DNA of 64,000 bases from Vagococcus fessus (lineage in GTDB: Bacteria > Bacillota > Bacilli > Lactobacillales > Vagococcaceae), in contig NZ_NGJY01000002.1 of assembly GCF_003987565.1 (NCBI RefSeq), positions 558,001-622,000 of the forward strand, given 5' to 3'. The notes below the pieces were generated by a model. It had not been told where the DNA came from and made no database searches. It saw only the letters and a program-made list of their open reading frames with translations. Shown here in pieces: positions 9,914 through 19,676 of the stretch (position 1 is its first letter; each line of letters begins with the position of its first letter). Both the position numbers and the translations under genes were made by a program.

Positions 9914-10999
9914 TTATTTATAATCACATAATGATGAAACTGTTTTTTTGTCCAAGCGTTTCACAACTTCTGTTACAAGCTTAACTGTATTTAAATAGTC
10001 ATCTTCGTGAATAACTGAAGTATGAGAGTGTAGATAACGAGTTGCTACAGTAATTGCTAATGATGGCACGCCATCATTTGAGACATGTTGACTCCCTGCA
10101 TCCGTTCCGCCACCGGCAATCACTTCTAATTGATACGGAATACCTAATTCATCGGCTACATCAATCACAAAGTCACGTAATTTTCTATGTGGAATCATTG
10201 AAGCGTCGTAAATTAAGATTTGTGGTCCTTTACCCAATTCTGATAAAGACTCTTTAGGCGTCATACCAGGGGTATCTCCTGCTGTTCCTGTATCCAATGC
10301 AAAGGCAATATCTGGTTTAGTTAGGTGCGTACTTGTTTTAGATCCACGTAACCCAACTTCTTCCTGTGCATTACTACCGGCAAATAAAATATTCGGATGG
10401 CCCTCTTCTACTAAGTTCTCTAAAACTTTAAGTGAGACAGCTGTTCCAATACGATTATCCCATGCTTTAGCCATCATAAACTTAGAATCATTTAGACGAC
10501 GGAATTCTGTTGAAGGTGTCACCATATTACCTGGTTTAACACCCCACTCTTTCACTTCATCAGCACTTGTCGCACCAATGTCAATAAACATCTCAGCTAC
10601 ATCATACGGCTTATTACGAACTGCTGCTGATAAGACGTGTGGCGGTTTACATCCAATAACACCATGAATGATTTTTCCACTATCTGTTTTGATTTGAACT
10701 TGTTGGGCAAGCATAACTTGTCCCCACCAGCCACCTAGTGTTTGGAATTTTAAAAATCCTTTTTCAGTAATTTGCGTTACCATAAAACCTACTTCATCCA
10801 TATGTCCCATGATTAAAACGCGTGGTCCTTCTTTATCACCTGTATGTTTAGCTACAACCCCACCCAAGCCATCGTATAACATCTTATCGGCTAAAGGTGT
10901 TGCATATTTATTAAAAATTTGACGAACTTCTTCCTCATTACCTGGTACACCGCGAGCATCTGTTAATTCTTTTAAGAACAATTCTTCTTTCTTTTCCAT
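9914..10999 (-). CDS. M42-family glutamyl/leucyl aminopeptidase
   Basis: 361 aa, the usual size for PepA/FrvX/YtoP-type M42 peptidases. Metal and catalytic motifs: LIMGHMDEVGFMV, MAKAWDNRIGTAV, FAGSNAQEEVGLRG, FALDTGT and IAGGGTDAG. It is a cytosolic dinuclear-metal aminopeptidase, probably a dodecamer, acting in peptide utilisation. It has its own promoter region and terminator. Lactobacillales PepA (glutamyl aminopeptidase) is the closest match I recognise; the exact specificity cannot be read from sequence. Confidence 0.85.
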   Translation of the reverse strand: MEKKEELFLKELTDARGVPGNEEEVRQIFNKYATPLADKMLYDGLGGVVAKHTGDKEGPRVLIMGHMDEVGFMVTQITEKGFLKFQTLGGWWGQVMLAQQVQIKTDSGKIIHGVIGCKPPHVLSAAVRNKPYDVAEMFIDIGATSADEVKEWGVKPGNMVTPSTEFRRLNDSKFMMAKAWDNRIGTAVSLKVLENLVEEGHPNILFAGSNAQEEVGLRGSKTSTHLTKPDIAFALDTGTAGDTPGMTPKESLSELGKGPQILIYDASMIPHRKLRDFVIDVADELGIPYQLEVIAGGGTDAGSQHVSNDGVPSLAITVATRYLHSHTSVIHEDDYLNTVKLVTEVVKRLDKKTVSSLCDYK

Positions 11000-11075
11000 T
11001 TACGTCACCTCACTAAATTTATTAAGCACATTGAGTATAGCATATTCATTTTTACCTTGTCCTTACTCAACTATC

Positions 11076-11113
11076 AAAAAAACTAACTACCCAAAAAGGT
11101 AGTTAGTTTTTTT
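11076..11113 (-). terminator. Terminator of the dlt operon
   Basis: AACTAACTACC and GGTAGTTAGTT flank a CAAAAA loop. T-runs lie on both sides, and it overlaps the dltD stop. Confidence 0.8.
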
Positions 11114-12377
11114 ATAACGCATTAGGATCTAATTCTTGCCACTCTTTAGTAAAGAAATAAGGATCAATTTTATAAGATTTTTTATCTGCCTTACGATTTT
11201 TTAAGAATGGTTCAACTGATTGGTCCATTTCTAACCAACCTCTCCACCCAATGTGAATCGTATCTTCCATAAAATAATCTTCTCCACGTTTATCTGTAAA
11301 GTCTGCGATATTAGTAAATCCTTGAGAACGCAATTGATAATTAATTTTCTTACTAAACTCATCTAACATCTCTGTAGATAAACCTGTATAATCAGACCAA
11401 CGTTCATTGACTGGTGGGATAACAAATAGAACATCCATTTTCAGCCTCTCTACCTCAGATAAAAACAGTTGAAAATCTGAAAACTCAACAGATTTACGGT
11501 AATCAAACTCTACCTGAGCTCCCTCTAACGAAGCCTCTACTGGCATTATACGCTTTTTATAAAATGAATCTGTAATTTCATAAGAATTACTCTTCGTTTT
11601 ACTTTGGCCTGTTTGATACGCTAACTCATCAAGTGCGTTAAAATCGTATGTATCTGGCAATTTTTTCAACTGCTTATCGATTTTATTACGACGACTGATT
11701 AAACCCAAGTGACCAAACAATTGATCCTCACGATTCAGAACATTTAGTCTCATACGACACATTTTTTCTTGTGTTGTACTCAGAGGTTCATCAGCAGCAA
11801 TTTGTTTTAGTAGTGATTTTAACGTCGTATCAGAGCGAACGTTTTTAAATTTTAATAAACGTTTTGCTGTATAAACTTCAGCTTCATCAATCTCTTTAAC
11901 ATTTAATATCCACTGATACGTTTGAAGTGGTGAGAAATAAAGTGAAAACATTTCTTTGCTCACTCCACCTTTAACAAACCATTGTGGTGAAATAACAAAT
12001 ACTGCTTTTTTCCCATGACTCTCATTACTCATGGATTGTAACATTAAGAATTGTGATAGAGACTGCGTTCCCGCTGCCCCCAAAAGGAATGGACGATAAT
12101 TACGGTCATACTTTTCTGCTAAAACAGATGGATGAAACGCATTAAAGCGACTATATTCTGATGACCCGAAAAAAGGAACATAGTTTTCTTCACGCATCGC
12201 TTTATTTTTAATTTGATTGCCTTTAATGACATTAACACCCATTGACGTAGCAGCTTCCGACGTCACTTTTGGCGTCATAGGATTTAGTCTGAAGGGCGAA
12301 AGAAAAATCCCTGCCACAATGACGAATGCTAAACATAAAGGTCCTATCGCAGTAAATAATTTCTTTTTAAAACTCAT
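11112..12377 (-). CDS. dltD: D-alanyl transfer protein DltD
   Basis: 421 aa. One N-terminal membrane anchor (about residues 7-30, PLCLAFVIVAGIFLSPF) is followed by an extracellular SGNH-like domain with the FFGSSEYSRFNAFHPS serine block and a C-terminal DTIHIGWRGW His motif. DltD acts outside the membrane in the last step of D-alanylation of lipoteichoic acid. Its start codon shares one base with the dltC stop (TAATG), showing translational coupling. It is the last gene of dltXABCD. Confidence 0.95.
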   Translation of the reverse strand: MSFKKKLFTAIGPLCLAFVIVAGIFLSPFRLNPMTPKVTSEAATSMGVNVIKGNQIKNKAMREENYVPFFGSSEYSRFNAFHPSVLAEKYDRNYRPFLLGAAGTQSLSQFLMLQSMSNESHGKKAVFVISPQWFVKGGVSKEMFSLYFSPLQTYQWILNVKEIDEAEVYTAKRLLKFKNVRSDTTLKSLLKQIAADEPLSTTQEKMCRMRLNVLNREDQLFGHLGLISRRNKIDKQLKKLPDTYDFNALDELAYQTGQSKTKSNSYEITDSFYKKRIMPVEASLEGAQVEFDYRKSVEFSDFQLFLSEVERLKMDVLFVIPPVNERWSDYTGLSTEMLDEFSKKINYQLRSQGFTNIADFTDKRGEDYFMEDTIHIGWRGWLEMDQSVEPFLKNRKADKKSYKIDPYFFTKEWQELDPNAL

Positions 12378-12613
12378 TACTGATTAGCTACAACTTTATC
12401 AATAATTTTTTGAGGTGTTGCCCACTCGTCACGTTCAAAATCTGCTACAGGAATTGTAACCCCACATTGACCTTCGATTTCTACTAATAATTGAACCGTT
12501 CCTAGAGAATCTAATAACCCTTCTTCAAATAAATCTAATTCTAAGTTATCTTTTACCTCTTCTGTACCTGTTAATTCTTCTAAAATATCTAAAACTGTTG
12601 CTTGTAATGACAT
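12377..12613 (-). CDS. dltC: D-alanyl carrier protein DltC
   Basis: 78 aa acyl-carrier-type protein. The phosphopantetheine attachment serine is in LLDSLGTVQ (about residue 35). It receives D-Ala from DltA and hands it to the DltB/DltD machinery. Start choice: GGGGAG is 8 nt before ATG 12613, while the longer frame to 12634 would begin within or before that site. It sits between dltB and dltD in the operon. Confidence 0.95.
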   Translation of the reverse strand: MSLQATVLDILEELTGTEEVKDNLELDLFEEGLLDSLGTVQLLVEIEGQCGVTIPVADFERDEWATPQKIIDKVVANQ

Positions 12614-12640
12614 AATATAAACTCCCCTTTTCATTTAATT

Positions 12641-13924
12641 TTATTTAATTGCTGCTTTGATCAATGTCTCTAAGAATCCTGAGAATATCAAGAAACTAAT
12701 AGCCACGGCATGGAAAGTTAAGAAAATAGCTAGCCAATGCGTTGCTTTATTACTTGGAATTGACTTACGGTGCTTCTTCTTAAATCGTAACCAAGCATCG
12801 GTTAAACAAATTAAAGCCGCATGGTAAATCCCATAAACAAGATAGAACCATGTTAACCCATGCCAAACTCCCATTAATAAGAATAACGCAAAGTACCCTA
12901 CATTTGAAGCAACAATTCTACTTTTAAATACTTTCTTCTTGATTAATGTAAACATCAAGCGCATGTAAACATAATCACGGAACCAGAATGACAATGACAT
13001 ATGCCAACGATTCCAAAATTCTTTGATATTGTGGCTTAAGAATGGTTTATTAAAGTTAACTGGTGTCTCATATCCCATTAAGTTACTTGTTCCAACTGCG
13101 AACAAACTATAACCTGCGAAATCAAAAAATAGATACAATGTGTAAACATACATCGTTCCAAGTAAACCTAATGAAAAACCACCTTGCTCCAAGGCAAAGC
13201 TTTCAACTTTAGGTAACAACTGACTCCCTAAAACATACCCAATAATAAACTTATAAAGGAAACCTAGGAAATACATTTGAATCCCTTTACCTACTAACTC
13301 TACATATTTTTCAGGCTTAGGAGGATTAAGTAAATCTTTTTCAAAGCGTCTGTAACGATCAATCGGACCTGATGAGATAGTTGGGAAGAACAGTAAGAAC
13401 TGTAAATAACGTCCTACATGATATTCCTTAATCAAGCCATCTCTAATTTCCATAATCATTTGTACCGCTTTAAAGGTTAGGTATGAAATACCTAAGAACC
13501 CCATAAAGCTCGCGATACTTTTAATATCTGGATTGGCTTCAACTGCTGTTTTAAACATATTTCGCTCTAATAAGAACGGAATAATCTTAACTAAAAATAA
13601 TGGTAAAATTGCTAAACATACAGCGGTATAGAAACCACCGTTACTATTTTTTTTCTGTCGATGGCCGAAGTACCAATAAACTAAGAGTGTTTGCCAGGCA
13701 ATATAAATTAATAACGCGACCCCTTGTCTTAAATTCGGACCAGCAAAACTAATCCATAAAAATAAGGCCGTTAAAATATTTTGATACCACATCATGCGTT
13801 TACCACGTAATAACTGAATGACTAGTGGCAATAACGCTACTGCTAAGAGAATAAAGTAATACGGATTTTCATAAGGCGAAAGGTACACCATCTTAGTTGA
13901 TAAATTGTGTAAACTATCTAACAT
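12641..13924 (-). CDS. dltB: D-alanyl transfer MBOAT protein DltB
   Basis: 427 aa with about eleven membrane segments, of the MBOAT acyltransferase family. The catalytic histidine lies in GVWHGLTWFYLVYG, and a conserved block NIKEFWNRWHMSLSFWFRDYVY precedes it. It moves D-alanine from DltC across the membrane toward lipoteichoic acid. The start overlaps the dltA stop by one base (TAATG). Confidence 0.95.
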   Translation of the reverse strand: MLDSLHNLSTKMVYLSPYENPYYFILLAVALLPLVIQLLRGKRMMWYQNILTALFLWISFAGPNLRQGVALLIYIAWQTLLVYWYFGHRQKKNSNGGFYTAVCLAILPLFLVKIIPFLLERNMFKTAVEANPDIKSIASFMGFLGISYLTFKAVQMIMEIRDGLIKEYHVGRYLQFLLFFPTISSGPIDRYRRFEKDLLNPPKPEKYVELVGKGIQMYFLGFLYKFIIGYVLGSQLLPKVESFALEQGGFSLGLLGTMYVYTLYLFFDFAGYSLFAVGTSNLMGYETPVNFNKPFLSHNIKEFWNRWHMSLSFWFRDYVYMRLMFTLIKKKVFKSRIVASNVGYFALFLLMGVWHGLTWFYLVYGIYHAALICLTDAWLRFKKKHRKSIPSNKATHWLAIFLTFHAVAISFLIFSGFLETLIKAAIK

Positions 13925-15438
13925 TAACCGTTCACCTCATTTATCAAGCCTTTGCGGTCTACTTTTCCATTTTGAGTTAACGGTAAAGCATCAACGTAAA
14001 CATATTTCTGAGGAATCATGTAATCCATAACACGTTCTTTTAATTCTTCTTTAATAGCTTTTGACAATTGATAAGGCTTTTCAAAATCATGCTCATTAGC
14101 GACGATATACGCTACTAACTGTTGAACCTTATGTTCTTGATATTTTGGAACAACTGTTGCTGCCTTAACATAAGATACTTCAGACAAATGATGATCAATG
14201 TCTTCTAACTCTATACGGTAACCATGTAATTTTACTTGGAAATCCATACGTCCTTGATAGAATAAAATACCATCCTTGACTAACCCAGCATCCCCAGTTC
14301 GGTAAGCTTGTTGGCCTTCATATACATAGAACGCTTCGGTTGTCTTTTCTTCATTATTAAAGTACCCCTTAGAAACGCTAGGCCCTACAATAATAATTTC
14401 TCCAAATTCACCTTCAGGAAGCGGTTTGCCATCTTCATCCATAATATAAATAGTTGTATCAGATTTTACACGACCAATCGGAAGACGCTCATTTTCAGCG
14501 AGTACTTCTGGAGTAATTTCAATTTCAGTAACAGCTACTGTAGCCTCTGTTGGTCCATATGTATTAAATATTCTTGCATTCGGGAAACGTTCAGCTAGCT
14601 TAGTTGCAGTACTATGCGTTAATTCTTCACCGCAAAATAAGAAGTGTGAGATACTTGCCATCGCCTCACCATTAAATAGTGGGTTCATCAAGCAAATATC
14701 AGCAAATGAAGGGGTTGATACCCAAACGTTCAAATTCATCTCTGGTAACACTGTAAATAACTGTTTAAAGTCATTGATTACAGATTTGTGTAGTGGCACA
14801 AGCTGCCCACCATTTAATAAACATGGATAAACATCCATAACAGATAAATCAAATGAATACGGTGCTTGTGATAAGAAGGTTTGACCTTCCTCTAAACCAA
14901 AGTCTGACAACATCCAGTCCGTATAACTCACAAGGTTGTCATGACTAATTTGTACCCCTTTTGGCACTCCAGTCGTACCTGACGTGAAGATGATATAGAT
15001 TGTTTCATCACCTGTAACAGTCATCATTTCTAACTTTTCTGTTGGCTCTACAACTATCGTTGACATCACCTCACGCGTTAAGACCGGTTTATCTTGAGCC
15101 TCTACAGGCCAGTCTTCCCAAGCAATAACAGCTGTATAATCTGCAACTTGTGTAATCAACTCTACACGATCTGCAGGTGTATGGCTGTCAATTGGAATAT
15201 AAGCATGACCCGCTTTAGCACAGGCGATAAAAGAAACTATCATTTCATAGTCTAAACCACCATATACAATAACAGGCAACCTGTTATCAAACTGACGAGT
15301 AAGGTGTTGAGCTATTTTATCTGACGCTTCTTTTAACTCCGCATAAGTATGCGACGTCTCACCATTTTTGAAACAAATAGCTTCAGGACTAACTTTTGCC
15401 CAACGGTCAATTTGTTCAATTAAATTATTTTCTCTCAT
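13924..15438 (-). CDS. dltA: D-alanine--D-alanyl carrier protein ligase DltA
   Basis: 504 aa adenylating enzyme of the ANL superfamily. Motifs: P-loop-like IIFTSGTTGVPKGVQIS, FNTYGPTEATVAV, AYRTGDAG, and the catalytic lysine in LTQNGKVDRKGL near the C-terminus. It activates D-Ala with ATP and loads DltC. D-alanylation lowers the negative charge of teichoic acid and protects against cationic peptides. It lies 40 nt downstream of dltX. Confidence 0.95.
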   Translation of the reverse strand: MRENNLIEQIDRWAKVSPEAICFKNGETSHTYAELKEASDKIAQHLTRQFDNRLPVIVYGGLDYEMIVSFIACAKAGHAYIPIDSHTPADRVELITQVADYTAVIAWEDWPVEAQDKPVLTREVMSTIVVEPTEKLEMMTVTGDETIYIIFTSGTTGVPKGVQISHDNLVSYTDWMLSDFGLEEGQTFLSQAPYSFDLSVMDVYPCLLNGGQLVPLHKSVINDFKQLFTVLPEMNLNVWVSTPSFADICLMNPLFNGEAMASISHFLFCGEELTHSTATKLAERFPNARIFNTYGPTEATVAVTEIEITPEVLAENERLPIGRVKSDTTIYIMDEDGKPLPEGEFGEIIIVGPSVSKGYFNNEEKTTEAFYVYEGQQAYRTGDAGLVKDGILFYQGRMDFQVKLHGYRIELEDIDHHLSEVSYVKAATVVPKYQEHKVQQLVAYIVANEHDFEKPYQLSKAIKEELKERVMDYMIPQKYVYVDALPLTQNGKVDRKGLINEVNG

Positions 15439-15478
15439 AGTTACTATCCTTTCCTATTCTTTACGACATCTCTCATCG

Positions 15479-15640
15479 CTAGAATTCATTGTAAATAAAA
15501 CTACCACCATCAATATGACTGAAATGATACAGATAAATTAATACCAACATCACCACAACATAAAAAATTGTCTTTCCGAAAAAGATAAGCCAATATTGTA
15601 CGGTTTCATTTAATAGCTTTTGCTTTAGTGTCTCAAGCAT
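15479..15640 (-). CDS. dltX: DltX, small membrane peptide of the dlt operon
   Basis: 53 aa: a short N-terminal amphipathic part, one membrane segment (IFYVVVMLVLIYLYHF) and a C-terminal tail ending FIYNEF. The C-terminal aromatic/acidic tail is typical of DltX, the first gene of many dlt operons, needed for D-alanylation. Start choice: GAGGAGAG lies 5-6 nt before ATG 15640, and a longer frame to 15667 would overlap that site. Confidence 0.88.
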   Translation of the reverse strand: MLETLKQKLLNETVQYWLIFFGKTIFYVVVMLVLIYLYHFSHIDGGSFIYNEF

Positions 15641-15667
15641 AATTTCTCTCCTCATCCAAGTTCGCAT

Positions 15668-15955
15668 TGTTTATATAAATTCAATGTTTCAATCATTCAC
15701 CTTTGTGATTTATCTTTTACTTTTATAGTTTACTCTGATTAGTAAAAGAATAAATCAAGCAATTGTCTTAACTTAAATTAAGACTTTAGTCTGAATTTGA
15801 ACACCTTTTTTTTAGCCACTCTATTAATTATACATTGAAAAATTATACCATATTTTTCATGCTTAAAAACAAGTATTTTCTTAATAAATAGCAATGTAAG
15901 CGTTTCTTTATAAATTCTACTAATAAAGACCTCACCCACTTCTATTTTTATCTAG
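15668..15955 (-). promoter_or_regulatory. dlt operon control region
   Basis: This 288-bp AT-rich region has no credible gene. It holds the palindrome GTCTTAA-6-TTAAGAC at 15765-15784, followed by the small inverted repeat AGACTTTAGTCT at 15781-15792. A TATAAA box lies on the minus strand near 15723. A near-consensus catabolite-response-like sequence, TGTAAGCGTTTCTT, is at 15895-15908, far from the dlt start. Which regulator binds is not known; the adjacent two-component system is a candidate. Confidence 0.4.
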
Positions 15956-18031
15956 CTATTGTTTTTTTACAATTGATAGATACTTCTTAGAGGTCACAAT
16001 ATAAAACATAAAATAAATCAGACCTAATCCTAAAAAGATAAAATAAGTTAAACGTGTCGTCACCCCATAAATCAAGAACGATAGAGCTGTTAAGGCATAT
16101 TTAGCATGTAAGTAAGCAATGACAACTGGCGCTAAAAACACCACTAAATTTTGGCTGTAAATACTTCTTTTAATTTCCGAAGAAGACACCCCTATTTTAC
16201 GTAACATTTGATACCTAGCAACTTCATCTTCAGCTTCTGATAACTGCTTTAACATGATAATGCTTCCTGTCGCAATCAAAAAGATGAGTCCTAAAAAGAC
16301 TGCTTGATAAACTAATTGGCCAAACATCTGACGATTTGTCTCTAAAACAGGATAACTTCCCATAAAATTATAACGCGTCATAAATGAGCCAGTTCCTTGA
16401 GTATCACTATTTTTCCATGGACTTTCCATCACGTCGCCTGTCACTTTATTTTTAGTTTTATCAAAACCAATCGTATCTGTCATTACTCTCTTTCTAAACT
16501 GAAATTTTTCTTCTACTGTCTTATACAACTCTTTCTCATCAAAATCACCAGATAAACTTAAGAAAACTTGTTTTGAACTAACCTCTTTGGATAAGTGTTG
16601 AAAAAGTCTTGTTGTCACAATAACAGTTGGAAGTTTGTAACGACTATAACGCGACCCACCTATTTTATCCTCACCTATTCGTTTCACTTTAAGTTCATCA
16701 CTTACTCCTGATAATTGAATAGTTGCAACCTCTTGTTTCTGAATTTCTAAATAATTCGTAACATTACGTGGTAAAAAAATAACCTCTTCATCACTAGTCA
16801 ATTTTGAAAAATGAGTCATATGCGGATTAATTTCACTTACCGATTGATACTCACTTTCTGAAACGACATTTACAGGCCCTACATAAGTTGACAAATCTCC
16901 GAATACCGTAGATTTAAACTTCGCGCCTTTTACACCGATTAACATCTTTCTTTCAGCTATCTCTACTTGCGGAACCTGTTTTTTTATAAGTTCTTTCAGC
17001 TTCTTAGCATCTGTTTGATCGACAATATAATCAACCGGTCCTTCCGCTTCAGCTGAATTCATACCAAACTCATACACATTGGCAGCACCACCAACTGCAG
17101 CAAATGCTGTACCCGTGAATACTGCAATCGTCGCTAATAAAAAAGCATTTCGTCGTAAATTAAAACTCAAATTCCCTAGAGTTACCATTCGAATTCCTTG
17201 ATAATAGACTTTCTTTTGACCTTTTAACACAGTCATTACAACTGGTAAGGTTCCTGAAAAAAAGAAGTACGTCCCCACAACGGCATACATCAAAATAAGT
17301 AGCGCTGCAAAAATAAAGCCTGCATCCGAGTGCGTCTTGTCGTTCAATTCTAGCATATAGACAATCAACCTAGAGGCCTGATAGTATGAATAAGTTAGGA
17401 AGGCTATACCAATGAGTGCTTTTAATACTGTAACTAAGGTAATACGCTTATCTCTGTCACCTTTTTGAGTCGCTTTAAATAGCACGATTAACTTACTTCG
17501 CCAGATGGTTACCACACTTAATAAAGAGACTGTCACGAGTGACCACACAAACATCGATATCGTTTGATACATCGCTTGGACTGAAAGTGACATTCCTAAT
17601 TCAAGTGGCAAAGCTAATACCTTTAATAAAATCATTGAAAATAATTTTGAAAATATGACACCTAAAACTAATCCAATACTTAATGCAACAGCGCCAATCA
17701 CACAGTTTTCTATCGCTAACATTAGGACAACTTGATACTTTCTCATGCCTAGTAACCCATATAAGGCCAACTCTTTTTTGCGTTTCTTTATAAAAATTCG
17801 ATTTGCGGTAAACATAAATACCCAAAGAAAAAAGCTAATTAACCCGCCACTTATTTTAAGTGTAGCTGCAATATTCGCACTGTCTTTCAACCTGTCAACC
17901 AACTCAGGATTTTGACTCATTGCCATAAAACTATAATATACAAGAACGGCTACAATCATGCTTCCGATATAGAGTTGATAATCGTCAGACTGACTTTTTA
18001 TTCGCTTCCAAGAAAGCTTAAGTAAGGTCAC
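15956..18031 (-). CDS. BceB/VraG-like ABC transporter permease
   Basis: 691 aa FtsX-type permease. There is one N-terminal membrane segment, three more by residue 170, others to about 320, a large extracellular domain (about 340-560) and a C-terminal FtsX block (about 575-690, ATGSIIMLKQLSEAEDE). The ten-TM plan with a roughly 200-residue extracellular loop is that of BceB/VraG/YxdM permeases, which sense and remove cell-wall-active peptides such as bacitracin. It overlaps the ATPase gene by 14 nt. The peptide specificity is not known. Confidence 0.88.
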   Translation of the reverse strand: MTLLKLSWKRIKSQSDDYQLYIGSMIVAVLVYYSFMAMSQNPELVDRLKDSANIAATLKISGGLISFFLWVFMFTANRIFIKKRKKELALYGLLGMRKYQVVLMLAIENCVIGAVALSIGLVLGVIFSKLFSMILLKVLALPLELGMSLSVQAMYQTISMFVWSLVTVSLLSVVTIWRSKLIVLFKATQKGDRDKRITLVTVLKALIGIAFLTYSYYQASRLIVYMLELNDKTHSDAGFIFAALLILMYAVVGTYFFFSGTLPVVMTVLKGQKKVYYQGIRMVTLGNLSFNLRRNAFLLATIAVFTGTAFAAVGGAANVYEFGMNSAEAEGPVDYIVDQTDAKKLKELIKKQVPQVEIAERKMLIGVKGAKFKSTVFGDLSTYVGPVNVVSESEYQSVSEINPHMTHFSKLTSDEEVIFLPRNVTNYLEIQKQEVATIQLSGVSDELKVKRIGEDKIGGSRYSRYKLPTVIVTTRLFQHLSKEVSSKQVFLSLSGDFDEKELYKTVEEKFQFRKRVMTDTIGFDKTKNKVTGDVMESPWKNSDTQGTGSFMTRYNFMGSYPVLETNRQMFGQLVYQAVFLGLIFLIATGSIIMLKQLSEAEDEVARYQMLRKIGVSSSEIKRSIYSQNLVVFLAPVVIAYLHAKYALTALSFLIYGVTTRLTYFIFLGLGLIYFMFYIVTSKKYLSIVKKQ

Positions 18032-18785
18032 TGCTTACGCCACCTCCAATAGCCGTCTGCATGTCCATAATTTTTTGAAAAAATTCTTTACGTGTTCCTT
18101 GACGAACTAATTCAGAAAACACAACACCGTCTTTAATAAATAAAATACGATGACAATAACTCGCTGTAAACGCATCGTGCGTCACCATTAAGATAGTGGC
18201 TTGTTCTTTTCTATTAATTTCAGTTAAATATTGCAAAAGTTCCGTAGCTGATTTTGAGTCTAGCGATCCCGTCGGTTCATCTGCAAAAATAAGCTGAGGT
18301 TCAGTAATAATTGCTCGGGCTGCCGCAACACGTTGCTTTTGGCCAATTGAAATCTCAACAGGTTTCTTCCCTAACAAATGATGGATACCTAAGATACGTG
18401 TTATTTTATCCAAACGTTCTTCCATCTCTGATACCGGAACTTTCTCTAAAGCTAACGGCAATAAAATATTATCTTTAACATTTAACGAATCAAGTAAGTT
18501 AAAATCTTGAAAGATAAACCCCAGTTTTTCACGTCTAAACCGGCTTAACTTTGCTTCAGATATACGGGTAATATCTGTCCCATCAATCAATACTTTGCCA
18601 GTCGTTGGCGTGTCGATGGTAGATAAAATATTAAGAAGTGTCGTCTTACCTGCTCCACTAGGACCCATAACACCTACGAATTCTCCTTTAGTTACAGAAA
18701 ATGAAATAGATTCTAAAACTGGTGTGGGATTAAACTTACTGCCATAAATTTTCGTCAATCGATTTACTTCTAATACAGGATTCAT
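18018..18785 (-). CDS. BceA/VraF-like ABC transporter ATPase
   Basis: 255 aa. Walker A GPSGAGKTTLLN, Q-loop GFIFQDFNLL, Walker B LIFADEPTGSLD and H-loop MVTHDAF are present. The signature motif reads EISIGQKQR, where homologs have (L/I)SGGQ, so the first glycine of the motif is isoleucine. It partners the FtsX permease. The start follows a pyrimidine-rich repeat on the plus strand (two copies of TCTCTTTCTTAC), which on the minus strand is a purine-rich leader. Confidence 0.9.
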   Translation of the reverse strand: MNPVLEVNRLTKIYGSKFNPTPVLESISFSVTKGEFVGVMGPSGAGKTTLLNILSTIDTPTTGKVLIDGTDITRISEAKLSRFRREKLGFIFQDFNLLDSLNVKDNILLPLALEKVPVSEMEERLDKITRILGIHHLLGKKPVEISIGQKQRVAAARAIITEPQLIFADEPTGSLDSKSATELLQYLTEINRKEQATILMVTHDAFTASYCHRILFIKDGVVFSELVRQGTRKEFFQKIMDMQTAIGGGVSSDLT

Positions 18786-18936
18786 CTGAGTCCTCGCCTC
18801 TCTTTCTTACTCTCTTTCTTACTCTCTTATTTAACTATCATATCAAAATACCTTACCTCATACCATGCTCACCTCTTACATTTCACCTAACAGTTCTGTC
18901 ACATCGACGCATTAGTATCCTCACTAGCCTGACAAA

Positions 18937-18945
18937 TGGTATACT
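18937..18945 (+). promoter_or_regulatory. Extended -10 promoter of the two-component system
   Basis: TGGTATACT is a TGn-extended -10, 39 nt upstream of the response-regulator start. The -35 is weak. The 177-bp divergent region presumably also drives the ABC transporter and may hold its operator. Confidence 0.45.
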
Positions 18946-18983
18946 ACTACCATAATAACTAGTTGCTACAGGAGGACCTATTT

Positions 18984-19658
18984 ATGTTTAAAATTATGAT
19001 TGTAGAAGATGAAGAATCTATCAGCGCGTTACTAAGTGAATCGTTACAAAAATGGAATTTTGATACGTTTTGCGTAACTGACTTCAACGCTGTCCTAGAT
19101 AATTTCACACAATACTCTCCTCATCTTATTTTATTGGATATTAATCTACCAATATACGACGGCTTTTATTGGTGTCAAAGAATTCGAGAAGTATCTAAAG
19201 TACCAATTATTTTTATCTCAAGCCGTAACACTAATATGGATATGATTATGTCAATGAACATGGGGGGAGATGACTTTGTTAACAAACCATTTTCCATGGA
19301 TATTTTGATTGCTAAAATCAACGCTCTTCTCCGTAGAACTTATAACTATAGCGAACAAACAAGCAATGTCTTAACTCATAATGGATTGATGCTCAACATG
19401 GAAAATAGCACCTTCCAAGTTGAAGATGAGACCATCGATCTAAGTAAAAATGAATTTAAACTGCTCTATCATCTCCTAAAAAATAATGGAAAAATTGTAA
19501 GTCGTGACAAATTATTGCGCGCCCTTTGGGATGATGAACGTTTCGTTGACGACAATACGTTAACGGTTAACATCAATCGCCTAAGAAAAAAAATTGAACA
19601 CGCCGGCCTTGCCAACTACATCGAAACCAAAATCGGGCAAGGTTACATTATCCCCTAA
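18984..19658 (+). CDS. BceR/GraR-like OmpR-family response regulator
   Basis: 224 aa. The receiver domain carries the acidic pair IVEDEE, phospho-Asp in PHLILLDINLP and Lys in DFVNKPF. The winged-helix DNA-binding domain (about 125-224) contains LSKNEFKLLYHLL and VNINRLRKKIE. It is probably the activator of the divergent ABC transporter. Start choice: AGGAGG at about 18970 is correctly spaced for ATG 18984; the longer frame to 18963 overlaps it. The dlt operon nearby is a possible second target, as with GraR in Staphylococcus. Confidence 0.9.
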   Translation: MFKIMIVEDEESISALLSESLQKWNFDTFCVTDFNAVLDNFTQYSPHLILLDINLPIYDGFYWCQRIREVSKVPIIFISSRNTNMDMIMSMNMGGDDFVNKPFSMDILIAKINALLRRTYNYSEQTSNVLTHNGLMLNMENSTFQVEDETIDLSKNEFKLLYHLLKNNGKIVSRDKLLRALWDDERFVDDNTLTVNINRLRKKIEHAGLANYIETKIGQGYIIP

Positions 19659-19676
19659 GATAAGGAGTAAAACTGT

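Noticed and set aside
15895-15908. Catabolite-response element TGTAAGCGTTTCTT near dlt.
   Set aside because: It is one mismatch off consensus and over 250 nt from the dltX start; kept only as a note in the control region.
18797-18832. Tandem TCTCTTTCTTAC copies upstream of the ABC ATPase as a regulatory repeat.
   Set aside because: Only two copies, at a low-complexity purine-rich leader; no stronger case.
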